A DNA stretch of 64,000 nucleotides from Microbacterium oleivorans (GTDB lineage Bacteria > Actinomycetota > Actinomycetes > Actinomycetales > Microbacteriaceae), in NCBI RefSeq assembly GCF_001691565.1, contig NZ_MAYO01000002.1, positions 325,376 to 389,375 of the forward strand, given 5' to 3'. A program made the translations under genes and the position numbers. The notes under the pieces were generated by a model. That model searched no databases and was not told the DNA's origin. It worked only from the letters and a program-made list of their open reading frames with translations. Below, one piece after another: positions 16,942-27,211 of this stretch. The first letter of the stretch is position 1. Every line of letters begins with the position of its first letter.

Positions 16942-17566
16942 CGCCGCCGGCGATGCTGAGATCCGCGTCGGCGTCGAGGCAGACACGGACGGCGATCTCG
17001 ACGGCGTCCACGATCTGCTCGAACGGCAGGGCTGACGCGCCGACGGGACCCGTACCGGTGGCCCACGGAACGTGGACGAACCCGGCGCGCGTCGGCGTCC
17101 CCGCGGTCGCATGCAGCGCGGCGTACATCGTCGCGTTGCAGACGAACGTGCCCGCCGAGTGCGACACGGTGGAAGGGATGCCGGCGGCACCGAGGGCCCC
17201 ACTGATCGCCTTCACCGGGAGCGTGGCGAAGTAGGCGGCCGGCCCGCCCTCCACCACCGCGGCGTCCTGCGGTCGATGTCCGGAGGTGTCGGGGATACGG
17301 GCGTCGGCGAGGTTCACCGCGATCCGCTCCGGGGTGACGGCGGTTCGGCCGCCGGCGAGCCCCGTGGCGACGACGATGTCGGGTCGGTGCTCATCGAGCA
17401 GCACCGCGAGCCGCGCGATCGCACCGTCGAACGTGACGGGCAGCACCTCGGTGACGAGGCGCGCTGGCCCGGTCCACCGCTCGCCGACGGCGCGGACGGC
17501 GTCGCCCGAGGGATTGGTGCCGTCACCGGCGAAGGGCTCGAATCCGGTCAGCAGCACGGGAGGCAT
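16931..17566 (-). CDS. pcp: Pyroglutamyl-peptidase I
   Basis: A 211-residue C15 cysteine peptidase that removes N-terminal pyroglutamate. The triad is visible: Glu in TPERIAVN (about residue 80), Cys in SAGTFVCN (about 143) and His in GFVHVPW (about 164). The N-terminus [10 protein letters not shown] is canonical. The ATG at 17566 follows TAGCCT (minus strand, 17573-17578) by six bases. The 3' end reads into the 18-bp repeat array, so the last residues (AGGDLL) may be a recent extension. It is divergent from proS. Confidence 0.93.
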   Translation of the reverse strand: MPPVLLTGFEPFAGDGTNPSGDAVRAVGERWTGPARLVTEVLPVTFDGAIARLAVLLDEHRPDIVVATGLAGGRTAVTPERIAVNLADARIPDTSGHRPQDAAVVEGGPAAYFATLPVKAISGALGAAGIPSTVSHSAGTFVCNATMYAALHATAGTPTRAGFVHVPWATGTGPVGASALPFEQIVDAVEIAVRVCLDADADLSIAGGDLL

Positions 17567-17628
17567 CCCTCCAGGCTAAGCCGCTTGCCGCCACGCGCGA
17601 CGGCTCCGCGGACCTAGACTTGACCCTC

Positions 17629-19422
17629 GTGGTCACCCGTCTCTCGACATACTTCCTCCGCACGCTCCGCGAAGACCCGGCTGACGCCGAGGTCACCAGC
17701 CACCGGCTGCTGGTGCGCGCCGGCTACATCCGCCGCGCCGCGCCCGGCATCTTCACGTGGCTCCCGCTGGGACTGCGCGTGAAGGCGAAGCTCGAGCAGA
17801 TCATCCGCGAGGAGATGACGGGCGCGGGCGCGTTCGAGGTGCACTTCCCGGCCCTCCTGCCCCGCGACCCCTACGAGGAGTCCGGCCGCTGGACCTCCTA
17901 TGGCGACGGGATCTTCCGCCTGCAGGACCGGAAGGGCGCCGACTATCTCCTCGCGCCGACGCACGAGGAGATGTTCACCCTCCTCGTGAAGGACCTCTAC
18001 TCGTCGTACAAGGACCTGCCGCTGACGATCTACCAGATCCAGGACAAGTACCGGGATGAGGCGCGCCCCCGCGCGGGCCTCCTCCGCGGTCGTGAGTTCA
18101 CGATGAAGGACGCCTACTCGTTCGATTACACGGACGCGGGTCAGGACATCTCGTACCAGTCTCAGCGCGACGCCTACGAGCGCATCTTCACGCGCCTGAA
18201 CATGGAGTACGTCATCGTCGCCGCCGACAACGGCCTCATGGGCGGTGCTCGCAGCGAGGAGTTCCTCCACCCGATCGCCGTCGGCGAGGACACCTTCGTC
18301 CGCTCCGCGGGCGGGTACGCCGCCAACGTGGAAGCCTTCGCGACCGTCGTGCCCGAGGCCCTGCCGATCGCCGATGGGGCGCCCGTCGTCTTCGACTCAC
18401 CGGGCACGCCGACGATCGAGACCCTGGTCGCCCACACGAACGAACACCTCGAAGCTCCCGCGCGCGGCATCGCCGGTCCCGCGACCGACGGTGCGCAGCG
18501 GTGGACGGCGGCGCACACGCTCAAGAACGTCGTCCTCGCCCTGACGCACCTCGACGGCACGCGCGAGCTCGTCGTCGTCGGACTCCCCGGTGACCGCGAC
18601 ATCGACGACAAGCGCGTCGAGGTCGCCTTCGCGCCCGCGGACGTCGAGGCCGCCACCGAGGCGGACTTCGCGAAGCACCCGGGTCTCGTCAAGGGCTACA
18701 TCGGGCCCTGGTCGCCGGACGGTGCGGTCCTCGGCGAGGAATCGACCACCGGCATCCGCTACCTCGTCGACCCCCGCGTGGTCGAGGGCACCGCCTGGGT
18801 GACGGGCGCGAACGAGCACGAGAAGCACGCGCACTCCGTCGTCTACGGCCGCGACTTCACGGCCGACGGCGTCGTCGACGTCTCGAACGTCCGCGCCGGC
18901 GATCCCGCGCCCGACGGCTCCGGTCCCGTCGAACTCGCCCGCGGCATGGAGATCGGCCACGTCTTCCAGCTGGGACGCTTCTTCGCCGAGAAGCTCGGCC
19001 TGAAGGTGCTCGACGAGAACGGCAAGCTCGTCACCGTCACGATGGGCTCGTACGGCATCGGCGTGACGCGCATCCTCGCGATCCTCGCCGAGCTCAACAA
19101 CGACGACCGTGGCCTCGTGTGGCCCGAGTCGATCGCGCCGTTCGACGTCCACGTCGTCGCGACGGGGCGGGATGCCGCGGCCTTCGACCTCGCTGAGAAG
19201 CTCTCCGTCGACCTCGAGTCGGCTGGACGCGACGTGCTCCTCGACGACCGGCCGAAGGTCTCGCCCGGCGTGAAGTTCGGCGATGCCGAGCTGGTAGGCG
19301 TGCCGAAGATCCTCATCGTCGGACGCGGTGCCGCCGAGGGTCAGGTCGAACTCTGGGATCGCCGATCGGGGGAGCGCACCACGCTCGCCGCCGCGGAGGC
19401 GGTCGCGGCGCTGACCGCCTGA
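17629..19422 (+). CDS. proS: Prolyl-tRNA synthetase, bacterial type
   Basis: A 597-residue class II synthetase of the long bacterial type. Motif 1 lies around [16 protein letters not shown]. Motif 2 is around the [20 protein letters not shown] segment. The INS editing domain occupies about 230-400, motif 3 includes [10 protein letters not shown], and the C-terminal anticodon-binding domain starts near residue 500 ([10 protein letters not shown]). The GTG at 17629 is preferred over TTG 17620 because TAGACT (17615-17620) overlaps the latter and leaves eight bases to the GTG. ProS commonly lies near ispG and the nusA cluster in actinobacteria, as here. Confidence 0.96.
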   Translation: MVTRLSTYFLRTLREDPADAEVTSHRLLVRAGYIRRAAPGIFTWLPLGLRVKAKLEQIIREEMTGAGAFEVHFPALLPRDPYEESGRWTSYGDGIFRLQDRKGADYLLAPTHEEMFTLLVKDLYSSYKDLPLTIYQIQDKYRDEARPRAGLLRGREFTMKDAYSFDYTDAGQDISYQSQRDAYERIFTRLNMEYVIVAADNGLMGGARSEEFLHPIAVGEDTFVRSAGGYAANVEAFATVVPEALPIADGAPVVFDSPGTPTIETLVAHTNEHLEAPARGIAGPATDGAQRWTAAHTLKNVVLALTHLDGTRELVVVGLPGDRDIDDKRVEVAFAPADVEAATEADFAKHPGLVKGYIGPWSPDGAVLGEESTTGIRYLVDPRVVEGTAWVTGANEHEKHAHSVVYGRDFTADGVVDVSNVRAGDPAPDGSGPVELARGMEIGHVFQLGRFFAEKLGLKVLDENGKLVTVTMGSYGIGVTRILAILAELNNDDRGLVWPESIAPFDVHVVATGRDAAAFDLAEKLSVDLESAGRDVLLDDRPKVSPGVKFGDAELVGVPKILIVGRGAAEGQVELWDRRSGERTTLAAAEAVAALTA

Positions 19423-19494
19423 GCGTCGGCATCCGTTACTGGCAGAAACCCTGCCGTTCACCCTTCGGATGCCGGATCGTGACAGCCTGGTGGC

Positions 19495-20574
19495 ATGTCG
19501 CCGAGTTCCACGTCCGCCCTCGACGGTGACGTCACCGACGCCGTCCGCACCCTCCTCTCCCACGCCGGCGTCGAGGAGAACGTTGACCTCGTCGCGCGCA
19601 TCCTCGTCACGGGGGTGGGGCTGGGAGTCGACGACACCGACCGCCTCGACCTGAAGATCGCGTCGGCAGCGCTCTCGGAGATGCGCTCGGCGTTCGCGCT
19701 CTTCGCGCCGTACCGATCATCGCCCAAGGTCACGATCTTCGGGTCCGCGCGGACCCAGCCGCACGATCCCCTGTACCTCGCGGCGGCCGACATCGCGCGT
19801 GCGCTCGCCGAACGCGGCTGGATGGTCGTGACGGGGGCGGGCCCGGGGATCATGCAGGCAGCCGCGGAGGGGGCGGGGCCGGGGCAATCCCTCGGGGTGT
19901 CGATCCGGCTGCCCTTCGAGGAGAAGCCGAACGCCGTGATCGCCGAGGCGGATCGTGTCGTCGCCATGAAGTACTTCTTCACGCGCAAGCTCATGCTCGT
20001 CAAGGAGTCCCGCGGCTTCGTGGCCGTCCCGGGCGGGTTCGGCACTCTCGACGAGCTGTTCGAACTGCTCACGCTGCAGCAGACCGGCAAAGCGGAGCCG
20101 ACGCCGATCGTCCTCCTGGATGCTCCGGGGGGCACGTTCTGGCGCGGCTTGGAGCGGTTCGCGCAGGAGCAGCTCATCCCGTCGGGGGTGATCTCCCCTG
20201 ACGATCTCGATCGGGTCCTCATCACGGACTCCGTCGCCGATGCGGAGGCGGAGATCACCGGGTTCTGGCGGAACTACGACTCGCTGCGCTGGATCGGCTC
20301 GCGCCTCGTCCTGCGTCTGTGCGCCGAGCCCACCGACGCCGAGGTCGCGGACCTCTCGCGGCGGTTCTCCCACCTCCTGACCGGCGGGCGGATAGAGCGC
20401 ACCGCGCCGTTGCGACGGGAGCGGCAGGACGACGACCGCCTCGACATGCCGAGGCTGCTGATGGACTTCGACCGCCACCGTGTCGGCGAGCTCCACCACC
20501 TCATCCGCGCCGTCAACGAGCTGGCATCCGCTCCACCGGCTTCACCGCCGAGCGAGCCGCACGCCGCCTCGTGA
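19495..20574 (+). CDS. LOG-family Rossmann-fold protein
   Basis: The 359-residue protein carries the LOG core (about 70-240): IFGSARTQPHDP, TGAGPGIMQAA and the signature PGGFGTLDELFE. LOG proteins release free bases from nucleoside 5'-monophosphates (cytokinin-activating type or general nucleotide phosphoribohydrolases), and older annotations call them lysine decarboxylases. The chain is about 100 residues longer than plant-type LOG at the C-terminus and has an 80-residue helical N-terminal extension, a variant common in actinobacteria. The ATG at 19495 has no clear ribosome-binding site. It converges with the DUF1206 gene. Confidence 0.8.
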   Translation: MSPSSTSALDGDVTDAVRTLLSHAGVEENVDLVARILVTGVGLGVDDTDRLDLKIASAALSEMRSAFALFAPYRSSPKVTIFGSARTQPHDPLYLAAADIARALAERGWMVVTGAGPGIMQAAAEGAGPGQSLGVSIRLPFEEKPNAVIAEADRVVAMKYFFTRKLMLVKESRGFVAVPGGFGTLDELFELLTLQQTGKAEPTPIVLLDAPGGTFWRGLERFAQEQLIPSGVISPDDLDRVLITDSVADAEAEITGFWRNYDSLRWIGSRLVLRLCAEPTDAEVADLSRRFSHLLTGGRIERTAPLRRERQDDDRLDMPRLLMDFDRHRVGELHHLIRAVNELASAPPASPPSEPHAAS

Positions 20575-20584
20575 CCGACGGGTC

Positions 20585-21385
20585 TCACAGCTTCGCGTAG
20601 CGGGCCCGCAGGAAGCTGAAGGCCGCGTAGACAACCAGGCCGAATCCGATCAGGAACACGAGGAACGGACCGAACAGCTGCTCGAGGAGCGCCTCGATGG
20701 CGGCGTCGAACCCTCCGGCCGCCGTCGCCTCCTGCTTGAGGGCCGCGACGAGCAGCAGCACGCCGACGATCGCCACGGACAGCCCCTTGCCGAGGTAGCC
20801 GACGATCCCCGTGACGGTGACGGCGGTCCCCATCCCGCCGCGCGGGACGCGCACTTGCTTGTCGAAGGATCGCCGCACGCCGATCGAGGCGAACACGAGC
20901 CCTCCGACGGCGAGTCCGATCCCGGCCGCGGCGACGACGAAGACGCCGCCAGGGGTATCGAGGAGCCAGCGGGTCACCTGTTGCGCGCTGCGGTCGCCGT
21001 CCAGGCGTGCGCCGAGGGCGACCGTCACGGCGATCGCAGCGAGCGCGAGGTAGACGACGGCCTGCCCGGCAGCCGATGATCGCCGTCCCCAGGCCGCGGC
21101 ATCCGTCCCCTTCGCGAGGAAGGCGCGCAGCACCTGGAACAGGCCCAGCGCGGTGAGCAGCAGGGCGAGCAGCGACACGAGCGCGAGGCCGAGCGGCGCA
21201 TCGAGGATGGCGCGGAAGGCTCCGGCCTGATCGGATTCGCCGCGTCCGCCGAACGAGATGACGATGACGATCACACCGAAGAGCAGGTGGACGACGCCGT
21301 TGGCGGCGTACCCGCCCCGCGCGAGTCCACGCGCGATGGGGGAGCGGCGCACGCTGCGGGCGGCGTCCTCCATGGCGTCGGTCAT
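20585..21385 (-). CDS. DUF1206 membrane protein
   Basis: A 266-residue integral membrane protein with six predicted helices in three similar pairs, each introduced by a short polar GRGGYAANG- or GYLGKGLSV-type motif, the repeated unit that defines DUF1206. The function of the family is unknown. It lies on the opposite strand immediately upstream of nusA, where many bacteria have rimP, and its ATG (21385) is 121 bases from the nusA start, so the two genes are divergently transcribed. Confidence 0.82.
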   Translation of the reverse strand: MTDAMEDAARSVRRSPIARGLARGGYAANGVVHLLFGVIVIVISFGGRGESDQAGAFRAILDAPLGLALVSLLALLLTALGLFQVLRAFLAKGTDAAAWGRRSSAAGQAVVYLALAAIAVTVALGARLDGDRSAQQVTRWLLDTPGGVFVVAAAGIGLAVGGLVFASIGVRRSFDKQVRVPRGGMGTAVTVTGIVGYLGKGLSVAIVGVLLLVAALKQEATAAGGFDAAIEALLEQLFGPFLVFLIGFGLVVYAAFSFLRARYAKL

Positions 21386-21506
21386 CCCTCGATCTTCTCA
21401 GGTCGCCACCCATCCGATCGGGTAACGTTGACGGGATGCCGCGACCCACCGGGTCTCCGGGCGGGACCGCGGCGCCGTGTTGAGCAACTGAAAAAGGGAG
21501 GCACCT

Positions 21507-22496
21507 GTGGACATCGACCTGGGGCTGCTGCGGACTGTCGAACGCGAGCGGGAGATTCCGTTCGAAGAACTGATCCGGATCATCGAGCAGGCCATCCTGA
21601 CGGCTTACGCGAAGCACACCTCTCCCGACGGTGAACTCCCCGAGGGCGCTCGTGCCCACCTCGACCGCAAGAGCGGACACGTCGCCGTGTACATCCCGCT
21701 GCGCGATGACGAGGGCGCCGTCATCGGCGAGGAGGAGTCGACTCCCGACGACTTCGGCCGCATCGCCGCCTTCGCCGCGAAGCAGGTCATCAGCCAGCGC
21801 CTCCGCGACATCGCAGACGACGCTGTGCTCGGCGAGTTCAAGGGCAAGGAGGGCGACATCGTCGCCGGCGTCGTCCAGCAGGGGCCGAACCCCCGCATGG
21901 TGCACGTCGACCTCGGCACGATCGAGGCGATCCTGCCCCCCGAGGAGCAGGTCCCCGGGGAGGATTACGCGCACGGTTCGCGACTGCGCGTCTACGTCAC
22001 CTCGGTCTCGAAGGGTCTCAAGGGACCCCAGATCACCGTGTCGCGCACCCACCCCGGACTCGTCCGCAAACTGTTCGCCCTCGAGGTCCCCGAGATCGCC
22101 TCGGGTGTCGTCGAGATCGTCTCGCTCGCCCGCGAAGCCGGTCACCGCACGAAGATCGCCGTCAGGGCGAACGATCCCGCCGTCAACGCCAAGGGCGCCT
22201 GCATCGGAGAGCTCGGCCGGCGCGTCCGCGCCGTCACGGAGGAGCTCGGCGGCGAGAAGATCGACATCGTCGACTACGACGAGACGCTGCCGAAGTTCGT
22301 CGCGAATGCACTCTCGCCCGCCAAGGTGACCTCGAGCTTCGTGCTCGACCAGGCCACGAAGGCCGTTCGCGCACTCGTTCCCGACTACCAGCTCTCGCTC
22401 GCGATCGGCAAGGAGGGTCAGAACGCCCGGCTCGCCGCGAAATTGACCGGAGCGAAGATCGACATCCAGCCCGACAGCATTCTCGACGAGTCCTGA
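21507..22496 (+). CDS. nusA: Transcription termination/antitermination factor NusA
   Basis: A 329-residue NusA: N-terminal RNA-polymerase-binding domain (about 1-120), S1 domain (about 125-195, GDIVAGVVQQGPNPRMVHV), then two KH domains (LFALEVPEIASGVVEI..., GACIGELGRR, and LAIGKEGQNARLAAKL). It lacks the acidic repeats of the E. coli protein, as usual in actinobacteria. The GTG start at 21507 has a strong GGGAGG five bases upstream. It is first in nusA-ylxR-infB; a TAACGT box at 21422 may be its promoter. Confidence 0.96.
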   Translation: MDIDLGLLRTVEREREIPFEELIRIIEQAILTAYAKHTSPDGELPEGARAHLDRKSGHVAVYIPLRDDEGAVIGEEESTPDDFGRIAAFAAKQVISQRLRDIADDAVLGEFKGKEGDIVAGVVQQGPNPRMVHVDLGTIEAILPPEEQVPGEDYAHGSRLRVYVTSVSKGLKGPQITVSRTHPGLVRKLFALEVPEIASGVVEIVSLAREAGHRTKIAVRANDPAVNAKGACIGELGRRVRAVTEELGGEKIDIVDYDETLPKFVANALSPAKVTSSFVLDQATKAVRALVPDYQLSLAIGKEGQNARLAAKLTGAKIDIQPDSILDES

Positions 22497-22505
22497 CGCG
22501 GTAGG

Positions 22506-22772
22506 ATGGAACCTGTTCGAACGTGCGTGGGATGCCGCGCGCGTGCCTCCCGGTCCTCGTTGCTCCGCATCGTGGCCAGGGACGGTGCCCTCGTCATCGA
22601 CGAGAAGGCCGTCCTCCCGGGGCGGGGCGCGTGGGTGCATGACACGGACGGATGCGTGAGTACCGCTCTCCAGCGGCGCGCATTCGGACGAGCACTACGA
22701 GTATCCACTCCGCTGAACTCAGCGGAACTGGATGCGCGGACCACCAGAGAATCCCTCCAGCGAAACGGCTGA
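22506..22772 (+). CDS. ylxR: YlxR/RnpM-type RNA-binding protein
   Basis: An 88-residue DUF448 protein. It carries the family signature RTCVGCRARASRSSLLRIV near the N-terminus and PGRGAWVHDTDGCV further on. YlxR was recently described in Bacillus as an RNase P modulator and is almost always placed between nusA and infB, as here (9 bases after nusA). The ATG at 22506 keeps the family N-terminus. A TAGGAT overlaps this ATG and is probably fortuitous. Confidence 0.92.
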   Translation: MEPVRTCVGCRARASRSSLLRIVARDGALVIDEKAVLPGRGAWVHDTDGCVSTALQRRAFGRALRVSTPLNSAELDARTTRESLQRNG

Positions 22773-22864
22773 ACGGCTATGGACACAAAGTGAACGGCTC
22801 GAAATGAGACCCGTCCGCGAATGACGGTCCGCCCTGTCCGGGGCGGGCCCCAGACAGGAGAATT

Positions 22865-25594
22865 GTGGCAAAACCACGCGTGCACGAGATCGCTTCCGAG
22901 CTCGGCGTCGACAGTAAAGTCGCCCTCGCGAAGCTGAAGGAGCTCGGCGAATTCGTCAAGAGCCCTTCGTCCACCATCGAGCCCCCCGTGGCTCGCAAGC
23001 TCCGCGCCGCCCTCGAGGCGGAAGGCGTGAAGGCACCTGCCGCCGCGCCCGCGAAGCCCGCCGCCAAGGCACCGGCATCCGGCGCAACCCCCGGACCCCG
23101 CCCGTCGGCACCCAAGCCCGCACCGGCTCCCGAGCCGGCGGCACCGGCCGCTCCGACCGAGCCGGTCGCGGAGACGCCCGCTCCGGCTGCTGCCGAGTCC
23201 GGCGCTCCGACGCCGGGCGCAGCCGCGCCCGCCGCGACCCCCGGCAAGCCGGGCGCCCAGCCGCCCCGTCCGGGCGGCGCGCCGCGCCCCGGCAACAACC
23301 CCTTCGCCTCGGCGCAGGGAATGGGCCAGCGTCCCGCCGGGCCCCGCCCCGGCAATAACCCCTTCGCCTCGGCGCAGGGCATGGGCCAGCGTCCCAACCC
23401 CGGCAACATCCCGCGTCCGCAGGCTCCACGTCCCGGTGCACCCCGTCCCGGCGCCCCGCGTCCCGGTGGTGCCGGTCGTCCCGGTGGCGGCGGTCGTCCC
23501 GGTGCTCCGTTCCAGCAGCGGCCCGGCGGCCCCGGTCGTCCCGGTGGCGGCGGCGGCTTCGGTGCGGCTCGTCCCGGTGCTCCCGCCGGGGGCTTCGCCG
23601 GTCGTCCCGGCGGCGGTGGCGGTCGTGGCCGTGGCCCCGGCGGTGGTACCGCAGGCGCCTTCGGTAAGGGTGGCGGCAAGTCGAAGCAGCGCAAGTCGCG
23701 TCGGGCGAAGCGGCAAGAGTTCGAGATGCGGTCGGCGCCGGTCGTCGGCGGCGTCAACGTCTCCAAGGGCAACGGCGAGATCATCCGCCTGCGTCGCGGC
23801 GCGTCGATCTCGGACTTCGCCGACAAGCTCGAGGCCCTGCGCGGCTACAACGTGCAGCCCGGCACGCTCGTGACGATCCTCTTCAACCTCGGCGAGATGG
23901 CCACGGCCACCGAGTCGCTGGATGAGGCGACGTTCGAGATCCTCGGTGAGGAGCTCGGCTACAAGATCCAGATGGTGTCTCCCGAGGACGAGGACAAAGA
24001 GCTCCTCGAGGGCTTCGGCCTCGACCTCGAGGCCGAACTGGAGGCGGAGAGCGAGGACGACCTCGAGATCCGTCCTCCCGTGGTCACCGTCATGGGCCAC
24101 GTCGACCACGGTAAGACGCGACTGCTCGACGCGATCCGTCAGACCAACGTCGTCGCCGGTGAAGCGGGTGGCATCACCCAGCACATCGGTGCCTACCAGG
24201 TGTGGACCGAGCACGAGGGCATCGAGCGCGCGATCACCTTCATCGACACCCCGGGTCACGAGGCGTTCACCGCCATGCGTGCCCGCGGTGCGCAGGTGAC
24301 CGACCTCGCGATCCTCGTCGTCGCGGCCGACGACGGCATCATGCCGCAGACGGTCGAGGCGCTGAACCACGCTCAGGCGGCGAACGTGCCGATCGTGGTT
24401 GCGGTCAACAAGGTCGACAAGCCCGACGCGAACCCCGCGAAGGTCCGTCAGCAGCTGACCGAGTACGGCCTGGTCGCCGAGGAGTACGGCGGCGACGTCA
24501 TGTTCGTCGACGTGTCGGCTCGCCAGGGCACCAACATCCAGGAACTGCTGGATGCCGTCCTCCTCACCGCTGACGCGGGTCTGGACCTCACGGCCAACCC
24601 GAACAAGGCGGCCCGCGGTGTCGCGATCGAAGCCAAGCTCGACAAGGGTCGCGGTTCGGTCGCCACGGTGCTGATCCAGTCCGGAACGCTCCGCGTCGGT
24701 GACGCGATCGTCGCGGGCACGGCCTACGGCCGCGTCCGCGCCATGATCGACGAGAACGGCGATGCAGTCGACGAGGCCTACCCGTCGCGTCCCGTGCAGG
24801 TGCAGGGTCTGAACTCCGTGCCCCGCGCCGGTGACGTGTTCATCGTCACCGAAGAGGACCGCATGGCCCGCCAGATCGCTGAGAAGCGTGAAGCGGTCGA
24901 GCGCAACGCCCAGCTGGCCAAGGCCCGCAAGCGCATCTCGCTCGAGGACTTCACCCGCGCTCTCGAAGAGGGCAAGGTCGAGTCGCTCAACCTCATCATC
25001 AAGGGTGACGTCTCGGGTGCCGTGGAGGCCCTCGAGGAGTCGCTCCTCAAGATCGAGGTCGACGACAGCGTCCAGCTGCGCATCATCCACCGTGGTGTCG
25101 GTGCCGTCACCGAGTCGGACATCAACCTGGCGACGATCGACAACGCGATCGTCATCGGCTTCAACGTCCGTCCCGACACGAAGGCGCGCGAGCGTGCCGC
25201 CCGTGAAGGTGTCGACGTCCGGTTCTACTCGGTCATCTACAACGCGATCGACGACGTCGAGCAGTCCCTCCAGGGCATGCTCAAGCCGGAGTTCGAAGAG
25301 GTGCAGTCGGGTGTCGCCGAGATCCGCGAGGTGTTCCGCTCCTCGAAGTTCGGCAACATCGCCGGTGTCATCGTCCGCTCGGGAACGATCACGCGAAACG
25401 CCAAGGCGCGGGTCATCCGCGACGGCGTCGTGCTCGCCGACGGTCTGGCCATCGAGTCGCTGCGCCGGTTCAAGGACGACGTCACCGAGGTTCGTACGGA
25501 CTTCGAGGCCGGTATCGGTCTCGGTAAGTACAACGACATCCAGATCGGCGACGAGATCGAGACGACCGAGATGGTGGAGAAGCCGCGCGGCTGA
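22865..25594 (+). CDS. infB: Translation initiation factor IF-2
   Basis: A 909-residue IF-2. It has an N-terminal IF2N domain (1-55), then a 230-residue Pro/Ala/Gly/Arg-rich linker (about 60-285), then a second IF2N-like segment, and the GTPase domain from about residue 400 with G1 GHVDHGKT, G3 DTPGHEAF and G4 NKVD, followed by domains II to IV. The linker DNA has two near-identical 50-bp copies around 23285 and 23345 encoding [17 protein letters not shown], then PGGXXR repeats; such repeats expand and contract easily. GTG 22865 has CAGGAG six bases upstream. Confidence 0.97.
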   Translation: MAKPRVHEIASELGVDSKVALAKLKELGEFVKSPSSTIEPPVARKLRAALEAEGVKAPAAAPAKPAAKAPASGATPGPRPSAPKPAPAPEPAAPAAPTEPVAETPAPAAAESGAPTPGAAAPAATPGKPGAQPPRPGGAPRPGNNPFASAQGMGQRPAGPRPGNNPFASAQGMGQRPNPGNIPRPQAPRPGAPRPGAPRPGGAGRPGGGGRPGAPFQQRPGGPGRPGGGGGFGAARPGAPAGGFAGRPGGGGGRGRGPGGGTAGAFGKGGGKSKQRKSRRAKRQEFEMRSAPVVGGVNVSKGNGEIIRLRRGASISDFADKLEALRGYNVQPGTLVTILFNLGEMATATESLDEATFEILGEELGYKIQMVSPEDEDKELLEGFGLDLEAELEAESEDDLEIRPPVVTVMGHVDHGKTRLLDAIRQTNVVAGEAGGITQHIGAYQVWTEHEGIERAITFIDTPGHEAFTAMRARGAQVTDLAILVVAADDGIMPQTVEALNHAQAANVPIVVAVNKVDKPDANPAKVRQQLTEYGLVAEEYGGDVMFVDVSARQGTNIQELLDAVLLTADAGLDLTANPNKAARGVAIEAKLDKGRGSVATVLIQSGTLRVGDAIVAGTAYGRVRAMIDENGDAVDEAYPSRPVQVQGLNSVPRAGDVFIVTEEDRMARQIAEKREAVERNAQLAKARKRISLEDFTRALEEGKVESLNLIIKGDVSGAVEALEESLLKIEVDDSVQLRIIHRGVGAVTESDINLATIDNAIVIGFNVRPDTKARERAAREGVDVRFYSVIYNAIDDVEQSLQGMLKPEFEEVQSGVAEIREVFRSSKFGNIAGVIVRSGTITRNAKARVIRDGVVLADGLAIESLRRFKDDVTEVRTDFEAGIGLGKYNDIQIGDEIETTEMVEKPRG

Positions 25595-25609
25595 TCTGCA
25601 GGTTGCTAC

Positions 25610-25679
25610 GGACTCGGATGTCCGTCCTCGGCAAGAGCGGGGCCCCTACCCCGATTGCCTCGGACGGACATCCGAGTCC
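25610..25679. repeat. Large inverted repeat between infB and rbfA
   Basis: An 18-bp perfect inverted repeat (25610-25627 with 25662-25679) encloses 34 bases. After a short mismatch the arms pair again for five bases (GGCAA with TTGCC), and the centre carries a further GGGG/CCCC hairpin. Each arm is itself an imperfect dyad (GGAC...GTCC). The element occupies most of the 137-base infB-rbfA gap and ends 52 bases before the rbfA start. Confidence 0.9.
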
Positions 25680-25731
25680 TCCGCAGTTTCCGGCCAGCCG
25701 TATCGCGGGCCGGGTAGAGAAGGAGAAGGAC

Positions 25732-26166
25732 ATGGCCGGAGAACGGCAGGCACGGCTGGCGGACCGCATCCGCGTGCTCATCGCGGAGCGTCTCGAGAAG
25801 GGGCTGCGCGACCCGCGGCTCGGGTTCGTCACGATCACGGATGTGCGCGTGACGGGTGACCTGCAGCACGCGTCCGTCTTCTACACGGTCTACGGCGACG
25901 ACGATGCGCGCACCGACTCCGCCGCCGCTCTCAAGGCGGCGACGGGCATGCTGCGCAGCGAGGTAGGGCGTCAGCTCGGCACGCGTCTGACCCCGACCCT
26001 GGAGTTCATCCTCGACGCGCTCCCCGAGAACGCGGGGCACATCGAGGAGCTCCTGCGCGAGGCGCGCGAGCGCGACGCGCAGGTCGCGGGAATCGCGGCA
26101 TCCGGCACCTACGCCGGCGAGGCGGACCCGTACGTGAAGGCGCGCGAAGAGAACGACGAGGACTGA
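25732..26166 (+). CDS. rbfA: Ribosome-binding factor A
   Basis: A 144-residue KH-like protein needed for 30S maturation and cold adaptation. The N-terminal segment [22 protein letters not shown] and the [23 protein letters not shown] block are the RbfA signature, and the C-terminus is acidic (KAREENDED). ATG 25732 is preceded by AAGGAGAAGGA, a strong ribosome-binding site, so this start is secure even though the frame extends upstream into the inverted repeat. Confidence 0.95.
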   Translation: MAGERQARLADRIRVLIAERLEKGLRDPRLGFVTITDVRVTGDLQHASVFYTVYGDDDARTDSAAALKAATGMLRSEVGRQLGTRLTPTLEFILDALPENAGHIEELLREARERDAQVAGIAASGTYAGEADPYVKAREENDED

Positions 26167-26186
26167 GACGTCCCGCCTGACGCGCC

Positions 26187-27053
26187 CTAGCGCGGCAGCT
26201 GCAGCATCCCGTCGACGGCCTCGACCAGGCCGTCGACGATGAGTGAGTCGATGGCCCGGTCCCGCTGCTGCGGGTCGGGCCATTCGGCGATGACGGCGGG
26301 GGCGGGCGCGACGTGACCGTCGGCATCCCGCAGCACCTTCATGACGGCGCCGCGCGCCTGCCGGTCGCTGCCCTCGTACCGCGCTTGCTTCCGGCGCTCG
26401 TCGCCCGTGTCGGGGTATCCGGCCGCACGCCAGGCGCAGGCCTCGGCGAGCGGGCACGTCTCGCATCGCGGTGTGCGTGCCGTGCAGACGACGGCGCCGA
26501 GCTCCATCGCGGCCGCGTTGACGACCGCGGCGTCGCCGTCGTCCTCGGGCAGGATCGCGGTCATCGCGGCGAGGTCGGCCTTCGCCGGGGGCCCGGGCTG
26601 CGAGCGTCCATCGACGGCGCGGGCGAGGACGCGCCGGGTGTTCGTGTCGACGACGGGATGCCGGTCGCCGAACGCGAACACCGCCACCGCGCGGGCGGTG
26701 TAGTCGCCGATCCCGGTGAGCGCGAGCAGGGCGTCTACGTCGCGGGGGACCGACCCGTCGTGCCGGTCGCGGATCTCCGTCGCCGCGCGGTGCAGCCACA
26801 GGGCCCGCCGCGGATAGCCGAGGTTCGCCCAGAGGCGGACGGCGTCGGCCGGGGGAGCGGCGGCGAGGTCGGCCGGGGTCGGCCAGCGCGAGAGCCACTC
26901 CTCGAGGCGGGGGATGACCCGGGCAACGGGGGTCTGCTGGAGCATGAACTCGCTCACGAGCGTTCCCCACGCTCCGAAGCCCTCGCGACGCCAGGGCAGA
27001 TCCCTCGCGTTCTCGCGGTACCACGCGATCAGCGGCGGGGCGAGGTCGGGCAC
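26187..27053 (-). CDS. mutY: A/G-specific adenine DNA glycosylase
   Basis: A 288-residue MutY, which removes adenine opposite 8-oxoguanine. The helix-hairpin-helix region LLALTGIGDYTARAV is followed by the catalytic aspartate in VVDTNTRRVL. The [4Fe-4S] cluster cysteines are in VCTARTPRCETCPLAEAC (C-X6-C-X2-C-X5-C). The C-terminal NUDIX-like recognition domain of E. coli MutY is missing, as is common in actinobacteria. GTG 27053 lies six bases after TAGGCT (minus strand). It is inserted on the opposite strand inside the rbfA-truB segment of the translation cluster. Confidence 0.93.
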   Translation of the reverse strand: MPDLAPPLIAWYRENARDLPWRREGFGAWGTLVSEFMLQQTPVARVIPRLEEWLSRWPTPADLAAAPPADAVRLWANLGYPRRALWLHRAATEIRDRHDGSVPRDVDALLALTGIGDYTARAVAVFAFGDRHPVVDTNTRRVLARAVDGRSQPGPPAKADLAAMTAILPEDDGDAAVVNAAAMELGAVVCTARTPRCETCPLAEACAWRAAGYPDTGDERRKQARYEGSDRQARGAVMKVLRDADGHVAPAPAVIAEWPDPQQRDRAIDSLIVDGLVEAVDGMLQLPR

Positions 27054-27077
27054 CGCTCCAGCCTAGGTCGCCGCGCG

Positions 27078-27127
27078 TGCCCTCCCACCCCGGCGACCCT
27101 GCCCGGGTGCCCTCCCTCCCCGGCGAC
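27078..27127. repeat. Direct repeat, two 20-bp copies, upstream of mutY
   Basis: Two copies of a TGCCCTCCC-led 20-mer, 27078-27097 and 27108-27127, differ by one base and are separated by ten bases. They sit upstream of the mutY start, adjoining the large inverted repeat that follows. Confidence 0.8.
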
Positions 27128-27129
27128 AT

Positions 27130-27195
27130 CATGTGCTCTCGCCGAGAACACATGCCACGAACGTGCATAGCGTGTGTTCTCGGCGAGAGCACATG
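27130..27195. repeat. Perfect 22-bp inverted repeat in the mutY-truB gap
   Basis: Arms 27130-27151 and 27174-27195 are perfect reverse complements across 22 bp, separated by exactly 22 bases that contain a small CACG-AA-CGTG dyad. Each arm also contains an imperfect palindrome of the form TGT-N-CTCGSCGAGA-N-CACA. The element is close to a full cruciform. Confidence 0.92.
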
Positions 27196-27211
27196 ATCCG
27201 GACAGAAGCAC

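Noticed and set aside
22418..25090. An 890-residue open frame antisense to infB
   Set aside because: It is a GC-bias shadow of infB: the infB frame has all IF-2 motifs, while the antisense product is a low-complexity Asp/Leu/Arg chain with no domain and no promoter or ribosome-binding site.
27141..27190. The TGTTCTCGGCGAGA palindromes considered as LexA boxes
   Set aside because: They lack the TCGAAC-N4-GTTCGA pattern of actinobacterial LexA sites and the adjacent genes are not SOS genes.
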